A stretch of DNA of 20,396 nt from Ruminococcaceae bacterium UBA1236 (GCA_002309055.1 DBWO01000036.1:1-20396), one strand, 5' to 3'; shown: positions 7,281 to 14,920, counted from the first letter of the stretch. The notes: generated by a model not told the origin, from the letters alone. Numbers and translations: made by a program.

Positions 7281-8159
7281 TTACTTCTTTCCGGTCAGCT
7301 CATTCTCATTCTGAGCAACAGTGACCTTTGAAATGCCGTTTTCAAAAACATATTTTACGGTTTCAATTTCCTTGCGGTAATCGACTATGGTAAAATCCGT
7401 TTCAACCGAGTTTGCGAATTTTGAGTAATATGCGTCCGTTTTAAGGGAGTTTGCCTGCGTGAATACGGTGGAGAATATCTCAACGAGCACGTCGCTTCTC
7501 CTGCTTATGCTTTCCGCCTGCCCGAAACCGAGCCAGATCAGATATTTATAGACCGGGTCGCCCTTTACGGTGTTTTTGCCCTTGATGAGGAAAAGGTTGA
7601 ACTGATCTCTGTATTCCACCTTTTCGGGCACATCGAGGGTGATGCCGCCCATATAGTTTATCATGGACTTGAAATTTTTGGTGCCCGAGCCCGCGTATTT
7701 GCTTATCTCAATGCCGTATTCATTCTCAACGGCGATTTTGAGGGCATCTGTGCCGCGGGTTTTGTAGGTGTAATTGAAGCTTATCGTATCGTCGCCGACC
7801 GAGGTCATCGTCTGCACATTGGGCGCGAAAACGGTGACGGCGCGCGAGGGCAGCTTCAGCCTGACAACCCACATAAATCTCAGGTCGTTTGTATCATCAT
7901 CAAAGCAGTAAAGCAGATAATATCTGTCGCTTTTCGCGATGTCGGTTTTAACGGTTGTCTCCTCGTTCTCTTTCGTTGTCACGATTTCTCCGCTCAGGGC
8001 GGACCTTAAATCAAAATCGTTTTTCGCAAGGATTGCAACAACCGAGCCGATAAGTATAACAGCCAAAGCGCAGCCGATGATTATCAGCCACTTTTTGCTC
8101 GCCGCGTCGGTATAGCTTTTTTCTTTTTTGAAAGGGGAATTACTGTTTTTCAAAATCAA
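7281..8159 (-). CDS. Divergent LytR-CpsA-Psr (LCP)-like membrane protein
   Basis: The protein has a cytoplasmic start, one membrane helix at about residues 24-45 and an external domain. LCP enzymes attach teichoic acids or glycans to peptidoglycan. The LCP match rests on MINYMGGITLDVPEKVEYRD (residues about 167-186), the GKNTVKGDPVYKYL segment aligning with the family's 'GxxxLxGxxALxYxR' region, and SRRSDVLVEIF aligning with 'GRxxRQQxVL'. Key catalytic positions look changed: the SIPRD motif appears as APNVQT, and the Arg pair after 'ALxY' is replaced by LIWLG. It may therefore be an inactive or specialised member. The start is TTG with GTGAGAAG upstream, and it overlaps the GH13 stop by 4 bases (TTGA). 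No better ATG exists. Confidence 0.7.
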   Translation of the reverse strand: MILKNSNSPFKKEKSYTDAASKKWLIIIGCALAVILIGSVVAILAKNDFDLRSALSGEIVTTKENEETTVKTDIAKSDRYYLLYCFDDDTNDLRFMWVVRLKLPSRAVTVFAPNVQTMTSVGDDTISFNYTYKTRGTDALKIAVENEYGIEISKYAGSGTKNFKSMINYMGGITLDVPEKVEYRDQFNLFLIKGKNTVKGDPVYKYLIWLGFGQAESISRRSDVLVEIFSTVFTQANSLKTDAYYSKFANSVETDFTIVDYRKEIETVKYVFENGISKVTVAQNENELTGKK

Positions 8160-10006
8160 TCACAACTTCTCACTAAAATAGCCGCTGTCTCACCCTCAAG
8201 ATAAAGGTCTCTGCCGCTCACGGTTTCTCCCGTGAGTGAAACAAAGCCGTCCGAAGGAAGGGTGTAAACAATCGGGTGGGGATTTCTGTTGGCAACGGTC
8301 ATTATCCTCTCGCCCTCGCCCTGTCTCTCATAGGCGACACAGCCGAGGCAGGAGGATACGGGCACAAACGAGCCCTCCCTGAATACGGGATGCTCTTTGC
8401 GTAACTTTCCGAGGAAACGGTAGTGTGCGAGCAGCTCTTCGTCCTCACTGCCCCAGGGGTAGCATCCTCTGTTGTAGGGGTCTACTCCCCCGCCCTCGCC
8501 CGCTTCATCGCCGTAATAAATGCAGGGGACGCCCGGCAGGGTAAACTGAATTGAAGAAACGAATTTAAGGAGCTTTTTGCCTCTCTCCCTCTCTTCGGCG
8601 GTCATCGTGCCGTCATATCTGTTTACCGGGTCGGACTCATAGCCGTCAAGCGTGCCGAGACGGCTGAGCACCCTGCAGGTGTCGTGGGTGCCAATGTGGT
8701 TCATAAGGCAGTCCACCACACACTTCGGGTAGTTTTCGCAGATTTCGTTGATTTTTTCGTTGAATCCCTCCGCTATTCCGCTCACGGCAAACCAGATAAT
8801 CGCGTCCGCGAACGGGTAATTCATAACGGAGTCAAGCTGCCTTCCCTGCAGGTAGCGCCTGCGCTCACCGTAGCTGATTTTGCAGGAGGCATCCTCCCAC
8901 ACCTCGCCTATTATGAGCGCTTCCGGGTCTGTGCTCTTCACCTTTTCGCGCAGGGCGTCGAGGAATTTGTCGGGCAGCTCGTCAGCAACGTCAAGCCGCC
9001 AGCCGGCAGCGCCCAGGCCCTGCCACTTTTCAAGCACTGTTTTTATGTATTCAATGTAGCTGTCGTTTGTTTCGTCAACTTCCGGCAGGATGTCAACGCC
9101 CCACCAGCAGTCGTATTTATCGGGATATTCGCTGAATTTATACCAGCCGTAATACGGCGAGTTTTTATCATTGTAAGCTCCGCCTTTGCCGAAAGCGCCG
9201 TTTTTGTTGAAGTATTTGCTGTTTGCGCCCGTATGGCTGAAAACGCCGTCAAGGATAATGTCGATGCCCTTCTGCTTCGCTTTTTTGCAAAGGCGCTCAA
9301 AATCCTTTTCCGTGCCGAGGAGCGGGTCCGGTTTTTCGTAATCGGCGGTGTCGTACCTGTGATTTGACTCCGCGAGAAAAACGGGGTTCAGATAAATGCA
9401 TCCGACGCCGAGGCCCGCGAGATAGTCAAGGCGGGATTCAATGCCTTTGAAATCGCCCTTGAAGAAATCGTAGCCGGTGATTCTGCCGTCGGGGTCCGGA
9501 TTCCACATCGGTTTGCCGCCCCAGTCATCTCTGAGGTTTCTGCCGGTGAAATCGCCTTTTTTCTCTTTGCCCGAAAAACAGAATCTGTCGGGGAAAATCT
9601 GATATATGACCGAGCCCTTTATGCCGCCGGGCGTTTTGAAATCCTTATCGTAGACGGTGAAGAAAAAGTCGCCGCCCTCGCAGGAGATAAGGCCCGATGA
9701 GGCAAAGGCGCGGGTAATGAAATTTTCGGAATAGTAGTTGAAAATGCAGAATTTGTAGAAATAGAGGCCGGATTTTTCCGGGGTGAAGGAAACGCGCCAC
9801 CACTCCTCCGAAAAGCCCTCGTCTCTTTCCCACTGCATGGGGATGTTTTCAAAGTTTTCGCCGTCTCTGTTGATTCTCAGATACGCCGAATTACAGCCGA
9901 AGGATTTCGGAAGCACAATGCGGAATATGACCTCGGTGCCCTCTCTGACGGCGCCGAACGGGTATTTATGATATGTAAGGGCTGAGTTGTACGGTATAAA
10001 GTCCAC
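8156..10006 (-). CDS. GH13 alpha-glucan hydrolase (neopullulanase/cyclomaltodextrinase-like)
   Basis: This enzyme hydrolyses alpha-1,4 (possibly alpha-1,6) glucan bonds. No signal peptide is present, so it should act in the cytoplasm on imported oligosaccharides or glycogen. An N-terminal beta domain (residues 1-120, CBM34-like position) precedes the barrel. Motifs are IYQIFPDRF (134-142), ILDGVFSHTG (251-260, GH13 region I), GWRLDVADE with nucleophile Asp339, IIGEVWED with acid/base Glu368, and NHIGTHDTCR with Asp442. GVPCIYYGDEAGE follows, then a C-terminal beta domain. At 616 residues it is of family size. The start is GTG at 10006 with GGAGG 9 bases upstream, inside the end of the preceding gene (41-base overlap). 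Exact specificity cannot be told from sequence alone. Confidence 0.93.
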   Translation of the reverse strand: MDFIPYNSALTYHKYPFGAVREGTEVIFRIVLPKSFGCNSAYLRINRDGENFENIPMQWERDEGFSEEWWRVSFTPEKSGLYFYKFCIFNYYSENFITRAFASSGLISCEGGDFFFTVYDKDFKTPGGIKGSVIYQIFPDRFCFSGKEKKGDFTGRNLRDDWGGKPMWNPDPDGRITGYDFFKGDFKGIESRLDYLAGLGVGCIYLNPVFLAESNHRYDTADYEKPDPLLGTEKDFERLCKKAKQKGIDIILDGVFSHTGANSKYFNKNGAFGKGGAYNDKNSPYYGWYKFSEYPDKYDCWWGVDILPEVDETNDSYIEYIKTVLEKWQGLGAAGWRLDVADELPDKFLDALREKVKSTDPEALIIGEVWEDASCKISYGERRRYLQGRQLDSVMNYPFADAIIWFAVSGIAEGFNEKINEICENYPKCVVDCLMNHIGTHDTCRVLSRLGTLDGYESDPVNRYDGTMTAEERERGKKLLKFVSSIQFTLPGVPCIYYGDEAGEGGGVDPYNRGCYPWGSEDEELLAHYRFLGKLRKEHPVFREGSFVPVSSCLGCVAYERQGEGERIMTVANRNPHPIVYTLPSDGFVSLTGETVSGRDLYLEGETAAILVRSCD

Positions 10007-10235
10007 TTGCCGAAGCCTCCAATGGCAGTTCAGTTATTCTGAGAATCACGTCCGTGAATATATAGCCGGCATAAACGAGAGCGAGCACACAGAGCGTGAT
10101 GATTATTATTCTCGCGATTTTCCTGCGCAGGGCCTTCGTCCTGTAGTCGGAACCCGAGCCGAATTTCGCGGAAAAGCCCGTGATACTGTCTCTCTGAGAC
10201 GGTTTTAATGCTTTTTCGGTTTTAGCGCTTTTCAT
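9966..10235 (-). CDS. Small one-pass membrane protein (89 residues), unknown
   Basis: I do not recognise this protein. It has a basic, probably cytoplasmic N-terminal half (residues 1-42, ending ALRRKIAR), one hydrophobic helix at about 43-66 (IIIITLCVLALVYAGYIFTD) and a short external tail. The positive-inside rule gives N-in, C-out. AACGAGGAAATAAT provides a good ribosome site before the ATG. It sits 24 bases after rnfA, exactly where rnfB is normally found in Rnf operons, but has no iron-sulfur Cys motifs; in fact there is only one Cys, inside the helix. Its last 41 bases overlap the GH13 start, so the two are likely coupled. Confidence 0.75.
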   Translation of the reverse strand: MKSAKTEKALKPSQRDSITGFSAKFGSGSDYRTKALRRKIARIIIITLCVLALVYAGYIFTDVILRITELPLEASASGLYTVQLSPYIS

Positions 10236-10259
10236 ATTATTTCCTCGTTTAACTAAATA

Positions 10260-10847
10260 TCAGGTGAAAAGAGTGGTGCCCGTAAAGCCCATAAAGCCGA
10301 GGGAAATCATCGCCACATAGAGGAACATAGCGGGCGAGCCCCTGAAAGCGGGCGGAATATGCTTGTTCTTTTCGAGCAGCCTCGAGCCGCTGCCTATAAG
10401 CGCCGCGGCGAGCACAAACGCCGCGCCCGCGCCGAGGCCTGAGCCGATGCTGTTCCAGATGGTGTAGGAAGCGTTGTTGTTGATGTAAGGCACTGCAAAC
10501 ACAAGGGTGTTGAGAGCCGCTATACCGAGGTTTCCGAGCAGCTCCTTATCGCCGCTCGCGATTCTCACGACAACGGCCGAAATCAGGTAAACAGCCGCGA
10601 GCACTCCGCCGTAAAGCATCGCCTTGACTGCGGAGCTCTCAATTGAGGGCACAAATATAGCGAGCAGGCTGCATATAACGCTTGTGACAACCGAGAAACC
10701 GGATATCATTGCGGCGAATCTTATGAATGTGCCGGGGCGGCTCGCAATACGGATTGCTTCGCTCATACCGAGACCCGAGCACATAACGAGATTCTGCACA
10801 AACACAACGTAAAGCGCGGTTATGAGAAGGTCGGATACTATCTTCAT
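10260..10847 (-). CDS. rnfA: RnfA/NqrE-like membrane subunit with a missing cluster cysteine
   Basis: RnfA is a six-helix subunit of the Rnf ion-pumping ferredoxin:NAD oxidoreductase; with RnfE it normally holds a [2Fe-2S] cluster inside the membrane through two Cys from each subunit. At 195 residues it has the usual length and hydrophobic pattern. The C-terminal family signature is intact (AFRGSPAMFLYVAMISLGFM, then GFTG). The first ligand Cys fits C23 (LVMCSGLGMS against the usual FLGICPFLGVS). The second, usually in TTNCAVLG, aligns with ALNTLVFAV, so Thr114 stands in for Cys and no other Cys lies in that segment. The ATG overlaps the rnfE stop as ATGA. No rnfB, rnfC or rnfG is in the window, so standard Rnf activity is doubtful. 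Confidence 0.82.
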   Translation of the reverse strand: MKIVSDLLITALYVVFVQNLVMCSGLGMSEAIRIASRPGTFIRFAAMISGFSVVTSVICSLLAIFVPSIESSAVKAMLYGGVLAAVYLISAVVVRIASGDKELLGNLGIAALNTLVFAVPYINNNASYTIWNSIGSGLGAGAAFVLAAALIGSGSRLLEKNKHIPPAFRGSPAMFLYVAMISLGFMGFTGTTLFT

Positions 10848-11617
10848 GATTCTTCGCCCTCCTCACTCTCATCCTCTCCGCTTGTGAAGGAATCAATCAG
10901 CTCATTGACAGATGAAAGCAGATACGCGTATTCATCGTCGTTTTCATAAGCGAAGTCCATATCGACAAGCTCGGGGCCGTAGTCATCATCCATCTCAAGG
11001 TCAACCTCTTCGGGCTGATGACCGGTTTCTTTGTGAGCGGGGTTCTTCTCCTCTGAGAAAAATCTCTGAAGCGCCGCCGCGCCGAAACCGAGAATAACAA
11101 GACAGCCGACAGGCATCGCCATGCCGGGAAGGGTGATTTTAAGGCCTAAGCTGTACCCGAGAATCGTGCCGCTGCCCGCAATCTCTCTGATTGCGCCGCA
11201 GATAAGCATAATAACGCCTATGCCCGTGCCCGCGGCAAGCGCGTCATTGACGGCTGTGCGCACATCGTTTTTTACGGCGAATGTTTCGCAGTGCACGGCG
11301 GTCGCGGAATTGACCGCGACGAGAGGCAGGATGATTTTCATGATAAGCGGTAAAGTGACAAGTGTTCTGAATTCTATCAGCCAGAGCACCGGGCAGATTA
11401 TCGCGAGACCGATTATCAGATATAATGCGACTCTGACAAATCTCGGCACCTTTTTAAGCGCCGTACTCGCTATAAAAGCGGTGATGAACAAATCCGCGAA
11501 AACGGCAACGGCGGTGAAAAACGCGTCTTTAAGGTTTTGCGTGGCGGCAACAACGGGGCAAAGAGCCACGCACTGAATAAGCACGGGGTTAAATTTAACC
11601 GCGCCGACAAACATCAT
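10844..11617 (-). CDS. rnfE: RnfE/NqrD-like membrane subunit with a Cys-to-Ser change and long acidic tail
   Basis: The Rnf/Nqr membrane subunit pairs with RnfA. Family marks are FNPVLIQCVALCPVVAAT (C20 as first ligand Cys), LPLVAVNSATAVHCETFAVK (residues 97-116) and AIREIAGSGTILG. In the family the second block usually reads PLIVTNC...GRAEAFA; here the NC Cys is Ser104, and a different Cys (C110) occurs six residues later. The normal subunit would end near residue 195. This one carries about 60 extra residues of mostly Asp/Glu (EVDLEMDDDYGPELVDMDFA and on to GEDESEEGEES), probably a cytoplasmic tail. The start is ATG at 11617, 19 bases after the rnfD stop. No clear ribosome site and no other start codon were found back to an in-frame stop, so translation may depend on rnfD. 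Confidence 0.82.
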   Translation of the reverse strand: MMFVGAVKFNPVLIQCVALCPVVAATQNLKDAFFTAVAVFADLFITAFIASTALKKVPRFVRVALYLIIGLAIICPVLWLIEFRTLVTLPLIMKIILPLVAVNSATAVHCETFAVKNDVRTAVNDALAAGTGIGVIMLICGAIREIAGSGTILGYSLGLKITLPGMAMPVGCLVILGFGAAALQRFFSEEKNPAHKETGHQPEEVDLEMDDDYGPELVDMDFAYENDDEYAYLLSSVNELIDSFTSGEDESEEGEES

Positions 11618-11636
11618 TTTGCCCAGTGAATACTTC

Positions 11637-12593
11637 TTATCCGTTTTCCGTCACCTCCCTCTGCTTTTTGCGGGAGAAAATTATACGCACCCTGTCCGTA
11701 AGCAGGTCAAGGAGCGGACTGAAAGCGTTCGCGATAAGAACGGCGAAGCATACGGGCTCCTCAAACGCGCCCATGTGCCTCATAACCATGCAGACTATTC
11801 CCGTAAACACGCCGTAAACCACTTTGTTTGCCGCGTTTGACGGCATAGTGGCGGGATTTGTGAGCATAAACACCGCGGCAAAAATAAGCGAGCCCGAGAA
11901 AAGCTCCGTAACGGCGCAGGAGATAACCGAGCCGCCCGAGCGCGGGAAAATAAGTGAAACAATAAAACAGGCGGCAATAAAGCCGGCGCCCGGCAGGAGC
12001 GAATAGCGCCTGCGGATAAGCAGAAACACAACACAGCCGAGCATCGCGATTATGCAGGTTGTGCCCATAGGGCCGTAAATATTGCCGGTAAGCATATCTA
12101 TGAGATTTGATGCGTTGATTCTCAGGGTGCTGCCCGACATAAGAGATGCGCCCAGAGAAACCGTTTTCATAAACGCTCTGCCGGAAGAATAGGTGAAAAC
12201 CTCTTTGCCGAAGCAGACAGCGGTAAAAGCGAAACCTGCCGCCGCGGGCACAAAGGGCGCCCTCATACCGCCGCCGAATGGTATTTTAGCAACGGCAACG
12301 GCAAACACGCACGCCACAACTCCCACATAAGCCGGCACATTCGCCGAAAGCATCAGCGCAATGATAATACCCGAGCACAAAGCGCTTAAATCCGCCGCGT
12401 AATACTGCTTGTTTATGATGACGCTCACTGCGAAATCGCATATGAGCGAGGTGAGCAGGCAGACAATCAGAGTGCGCAAGGCCGCCGCCCCGTAATACCA
12501 TACCGAGATAACACAGGGCGCGATAAGCATGACGAGATAGTCGCCGAATATTTTTGTTGATTTTTCACCGCGGCCGGTTTTTCCGTCAGCCAA
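11637..12593 (-). CDS. rnfD: RnfD/NqrB-like membrane subunit
   Basis: RnfD is a roughly ten-helix subunit that in standard Rnf carries a covalent FMN on a Thr and forms much of the ion path. At 318 residues, with dense hydrophobic segments, it has the normal size. Marks are FGDYLVMLIAPCVISVWYYG at the N-terminus, the PFVPAAAGFA segment (common RnfD 'NPAxxG' position), IDMLTGNIYGPMGTTC and AAVFMLTNPATMPSNAANKV, the family's 'DPxTxP' region. SGSTL (residues 153-157, Thr156) is the best match to the SGAT flavin site. The start is TTG at 12593, supported by AGAGGTG 7 bases upstream; it overlaps the rpe stop by 8 bases. No better start was found. Confidence 0.85.
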   Translation of the reverse strand: MADGKTGRGEKSTKIFGDYLVMLIAPCVISVWYYGAAALRTLIVCLLTSLICDFAVSVIINKQYYAADLSALCSGIIIALMLSANVPAYVGVVACVFAVAVAKIPFGGGMRAPFVPAAAGFAFTAVCFGKEVFTYSSGRAFMKTVSLGASLMSGSTLRINASNLIDMLTGNIYGPMGTTCIIAMLGCVVFLLIRRRYSLLPGAGFIAACFIVSLIFPRSGGSVISCAVTELFSGSLIFAAVFMLTNPATMPSNAANKVVYGVFTGIVCMVMRHMGAFEEPVCFAVLIANAFSPLLDLLTDRVRIIFSRKKQREVTENG

Positions 12594-13254
12594 CGAAATT
12601 CACCTCTGCGTTCTTTCTGAGTGTCGCTATGGTTCCGGCGGGATTCTCCGAGCGGAAAACCGCGCTGCCCGCAACAAGTACGTTTGCACCCGCTTTCGCG
12701 GCGGTGCAGGCGGTTTTGTCGTTTATGCCGCCGTCAACCTGTATGTCGAGATCTTTGCCCGCCTTTAAAGCGGCGTCTCTTATGAGGCGCACCTTCGGCA
12801 TCGTGTCCTCCATAAAGGACTGACCGCCGAAACCGGGCTCAACCGTCATTACAAGAATCATATCCGCCCTGTCAATAAAGGGGATAACCGCTTCGGCCGG
12901 GGTCGCGGGTTTAATCGCGATGCCCGCCTTGCAGCCGAGCGAATGTATCTCATCGAGAGTTGCCGAGGGGTCGGAATCACTCTCGAAATGGAATGTTATC
13001 ATATCCGCGCCCGCTTTCGCGAAATCCCGCGCGTAGCGGAGCGGGTCGGAAATCATGAGATGCACATCGAAAAAGAGAGAAGTTTTGTTTCTAAGCGGAG
13101 TTATCACGGGCGCGCCGAAACTGATGTTAGGCACAAAATGACCGTCCATAACATCAAGGTGAAGCATATCCGCACCGCTCTTTTCCATCTTTACGGCTTC
13201 CTCCCCGAGGCGGGAAAAATCGGAAGCAAGCACCGACGGCGAAATTTTAATCAA
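12586..13254 (-). CDS. rpe: Ribulose-phosphate 3-epimerase
   Basis: Rpe interconverts ribulose-5-phosphate and xylulose-5-phosphate in the pentose phosphate pathway (cytoplasm). All family motifs are present: ISPSVLASDFSRL, HLDVMDGHFVPNISFG (metal His and Asp), DVHLMI, ITFHFES, GIAIKPATP, VMTVEPGFGGQ, QVDGGIN and LVAGSAVF. At 222 residues it is of normal length. The start is TTG at 13254 with a near-perfect GGAGGTG 7 bases upstream. It is the first gene of the long minus-strand operon, behind the promoter at 13293-13321. Confidence 0.97.
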   Translation of the reverse strand: MIKISPSVLASDFSRLGEEAVKMEKSGADMLHLDVMDGHFVPNISFGAPVITPLRNKTSLFFDVHLMISDPLRYARDFAKAGADMITFHFESDSDPSATLDEIHSLGCKAGIAIKPATPAEAVIPFIDRADMILVMTVEPGFGGQSFMEDTMPKVRLIRDAALKAGKDLDIQVDGGINDKTACTAAKAGANVLVAGSAVFRSENPAGTIATLRKNAEVNFVG

Positions 13255-13292
13255 GGCAAAGCACCTCCGCGCAACTGAAAATAATCGTGTTA

Positions 13293-13321
13293 ATTATATC
13301 ATAGTGAGATTTTAAGGTCAA
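13293..13321 (-). promoter_or_regulatory. Sigma-A promoter of the rpe-rnf-GH13-fol operon
   Basis: On the minus strand TTGACC (13321-13316), a 17-base spacer and TATAAT (13298-13293) are seen, with TGA before the -10 (extended -10). The leader is short, about 30 bases, so no riboswitch fits. It is the only good promoter I saw for the 13 genes that follow. Confidence 0.85.
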
Positions 13322-13363
13322 CAACTTATAATAGATATTATATGAACGGATTTTTAATAACAA

Positions 13364-13388
13364 GAGCTCACGGAAAAACCGTGAGCTC
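13364..13388 (-). terminator. Probable terminator of the M20 peptidase gene
   Basis: A perfect 10-bp stem (GAGCTCACGG/CCGTGAGCTC) with a 5-base loop lies 17 bases past the stop at 13406. The following minus-strand tract (TTGTTATT) is only moderately T-rich. The same ten bases, CCGTGAGCTC, form the right arm of the terminator at 17063-17095. Confidence 0.7.
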
Positions 13389-13405
13389 CTGAATAATGCT
13401 TTAAT

Positions 13406-14857
13406 TTACTTGTGATTTCTGAGGAAGTATTTGTAAAATTTCACGCCCGCTGCCACCGCGGCGGAGCCGATGCTCTCGTTTGCCGCGTGCATAGCCGCCA
13501 TCTGAGAAGGCGAAATGTAAACGGGGGTGAATCTCAGGCAGTTGTCCGTAACCGCCCCGTAATGTCTGCAGTCCGTACCGCCGCACATATAGTAGGGAGT
13601 GAAGCAGTAGCCGGGGAAAACATCGGCAACGCACTGCTTCAGATACTTCATTTCGTCGCTGCCGGGGTCGCTGATTCTTGAGGCGTTGAAGCCCTTGAGA
13701 AGCTCGGTTTCAATGTCGTATTTCGCGGCAATTTTTCTGAGAATCTCTACGCATTCGTCCTTTGACTGCTGTGTGCCGACTCGCATATTCGCTATCAGAT
13801 AAGCTTCGTCCGGTATCACATTAGGAGCTTTTGAGCCCTCGCCCATTGTGAATACAACCGTTGTTGTGACAAACGCTCTCGCGCCCGGCGAAAACTTAGG
13901 CATAAGCACCGTGAGAAGGGGCTTGAAAAGCCACAGGTTGCCGAAAATCAGCCTCATCGGGAATGAGAGATACGGAGCGATGTTTGAAAGCATATACTTA
14001 ACCGGAGTCGTGATAACCGTTTTGAACGGGTTCTTCTTTTCAACATCGCACACGAAAGCGGAAAGGCGCGCAAACGGGGTGTTTTTAGGCGGAGTTGAAG
14101 AGTGACCGCCCTTGCCTTTCGCGGTGAATTTTATATTGACCGTGCCTTTTTCAACTATGCCGACAGCCGCGCATTTTGACGACATACCGGGCATCGCGTC
14201 GTCAACTATCGCGCCGCCCTCATCCATTGCTACACAAAGGCGGATTCCCTTATCCTGCAGGTATTTGACAAGCTTCTGCGCTCCGCCGCCCGAGGTCTCC
14301 TCATTGCAGGCGTAAGCGAGATAAACGTCTCTTTCGGGCACAAAGCCCTCGGCGAGAAGCTCCTCGACCGCGGCCATCTCCGCCATGACGGTGCACTTGC
14401 AGTCCATGGCGCCTCTGCCGTGTATGCAGCCGCCCTCAATATCGCCCGAAAACGGGTCGTGCTTCCAGTCGGTCTCGGCGGCGGGCACAACATCCTGATG
14501 ACCCATGAGAAGAATGGGGTCAAGCGACGAATCTTTACCCTGCCAGCGGTAAATGATGTTGCCGTCAATCTCAGTCATTTCAAGACTTTCGTGAATATTC
14601 GGGAAAAGTTCCCTGAGCACGGCGTGAAGCTTGTAAAACTCGCTTTTATCCTCACCCTCGCCCTTTGAAATCGTGGGCACTTTAATCATCTCCGAGAGCA
14701 CGCGCGCGTACTTTTCCTCTTCCTCCGGGGTGAATACCGCCTTGCTTTCGCCCTCAACGGGCTTCGCCTTTATCGAAACGGCCCTGATAACCGCAATCGC
14801 GAGCAGAAGCACAATAATGCCGACAATAATCAAAAGTGCAATAACCAACGGATTCAT
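13406..14857 (-). CDS. Membrane-anchored M20 family peptidase (PM20D1/carboxypeptidase S-like)
   Basis: M20 enzymes are two-zinc exopeptidases or N-acyl-amino-acid hydrolases. The N-terminal helix (residues 2-25, PLVIALLIIVGIIVLLLAIA) anchors it. Zinc and catalytic motifs are LLMGHQDVVP (His, Asp), GRGAMDCK (bridging Asp), CNEETSGGG (catalytic Glu pair), AMDEGGAI (Asp) and AMHAANESI (last His). GKGGHSSTPP marks the start of the lid domain. A membrane anchor plus about 480 residues fits the PM20D1/CPS1 branch better than soluble dipeptidases. Start choice: GAGGAG directly touches an ATG at 14866, too close to be used, but is 9 bases before the ATG at 14857, which I take (483 residues). It is a single-gene unit with its own promoter and terminator. 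Confidence 0.92.
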   Translation of the reverse strand: MNPLVIALLIIVGIIVLLLAIAVIRAVSIKAKPVEGESKAVFTPEEEEKYARVLSEMIKVPTISKGEGEDKSEFYKLHAVLRELFPNIHESLEMTEIDGNIIYRWQGKDSSLDPILLMGHQDVVPAAETDWKHDPFSGDIEGGCIHGRGAMDCKCTVMAEMAAVEELLAEGFVPERDVYLAYACNEETSGGGAQKLVKYLQDKGIRLCVAMDEGGAIVDDAMPGMSSKCAAVGIVEKGTVNIKFTAKGKGGHSSTPPKNTPFARLSAFVCDVEKKNPFKTVITTPVKYMLSNIAPYLSFPMRLIFGNLWLFKPLLTVLMPKFSPGARAFVTTTVVFTMGEGSKAPNVIPDEAYLIANMRVGTQQSKDECVEILRKIAAKYDIETELLKGFNASRISDPGSDEMKYLKQCVADVFPGYCFTPYYMCGGTDCRHYGAVTDNCLRFTPVYISPSQMAAMHAANESIGSAAVAAGVKFYKYFLRNHK

Positions 14858-14891
14858 ACAATTCATCTCCTCTTTCGGAATATACGCGAAT

Positions 14892-14920
14892 ATAATATCA
14901 CTTTAAAATGAGCGTGTCAA
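14892..14920 (-). promoter_or_regulatory. Sigma-A promoter of the M20 peptidase gene
   Basis: On the minus strand a perfect TTGACA (14920-14915), a 17-base spacer and TATTAT (14897-14892) are seen, with TGA before the -10 (extended -10). The leader is about 30 bases. Confidence 0.88.

Noticed and set aside
8684..9367. Plus-strand reading frame of 227 codons
   Set aside because: Fully antisense to the GH13 gene, whose motifs and catalytic residues are certain; no ribosome site or promoter.
13255..13292. Riboswitch upstream of the rpe operon
   Set aside because: The leader after the promoter is only about 30 bases, too short for any known class.
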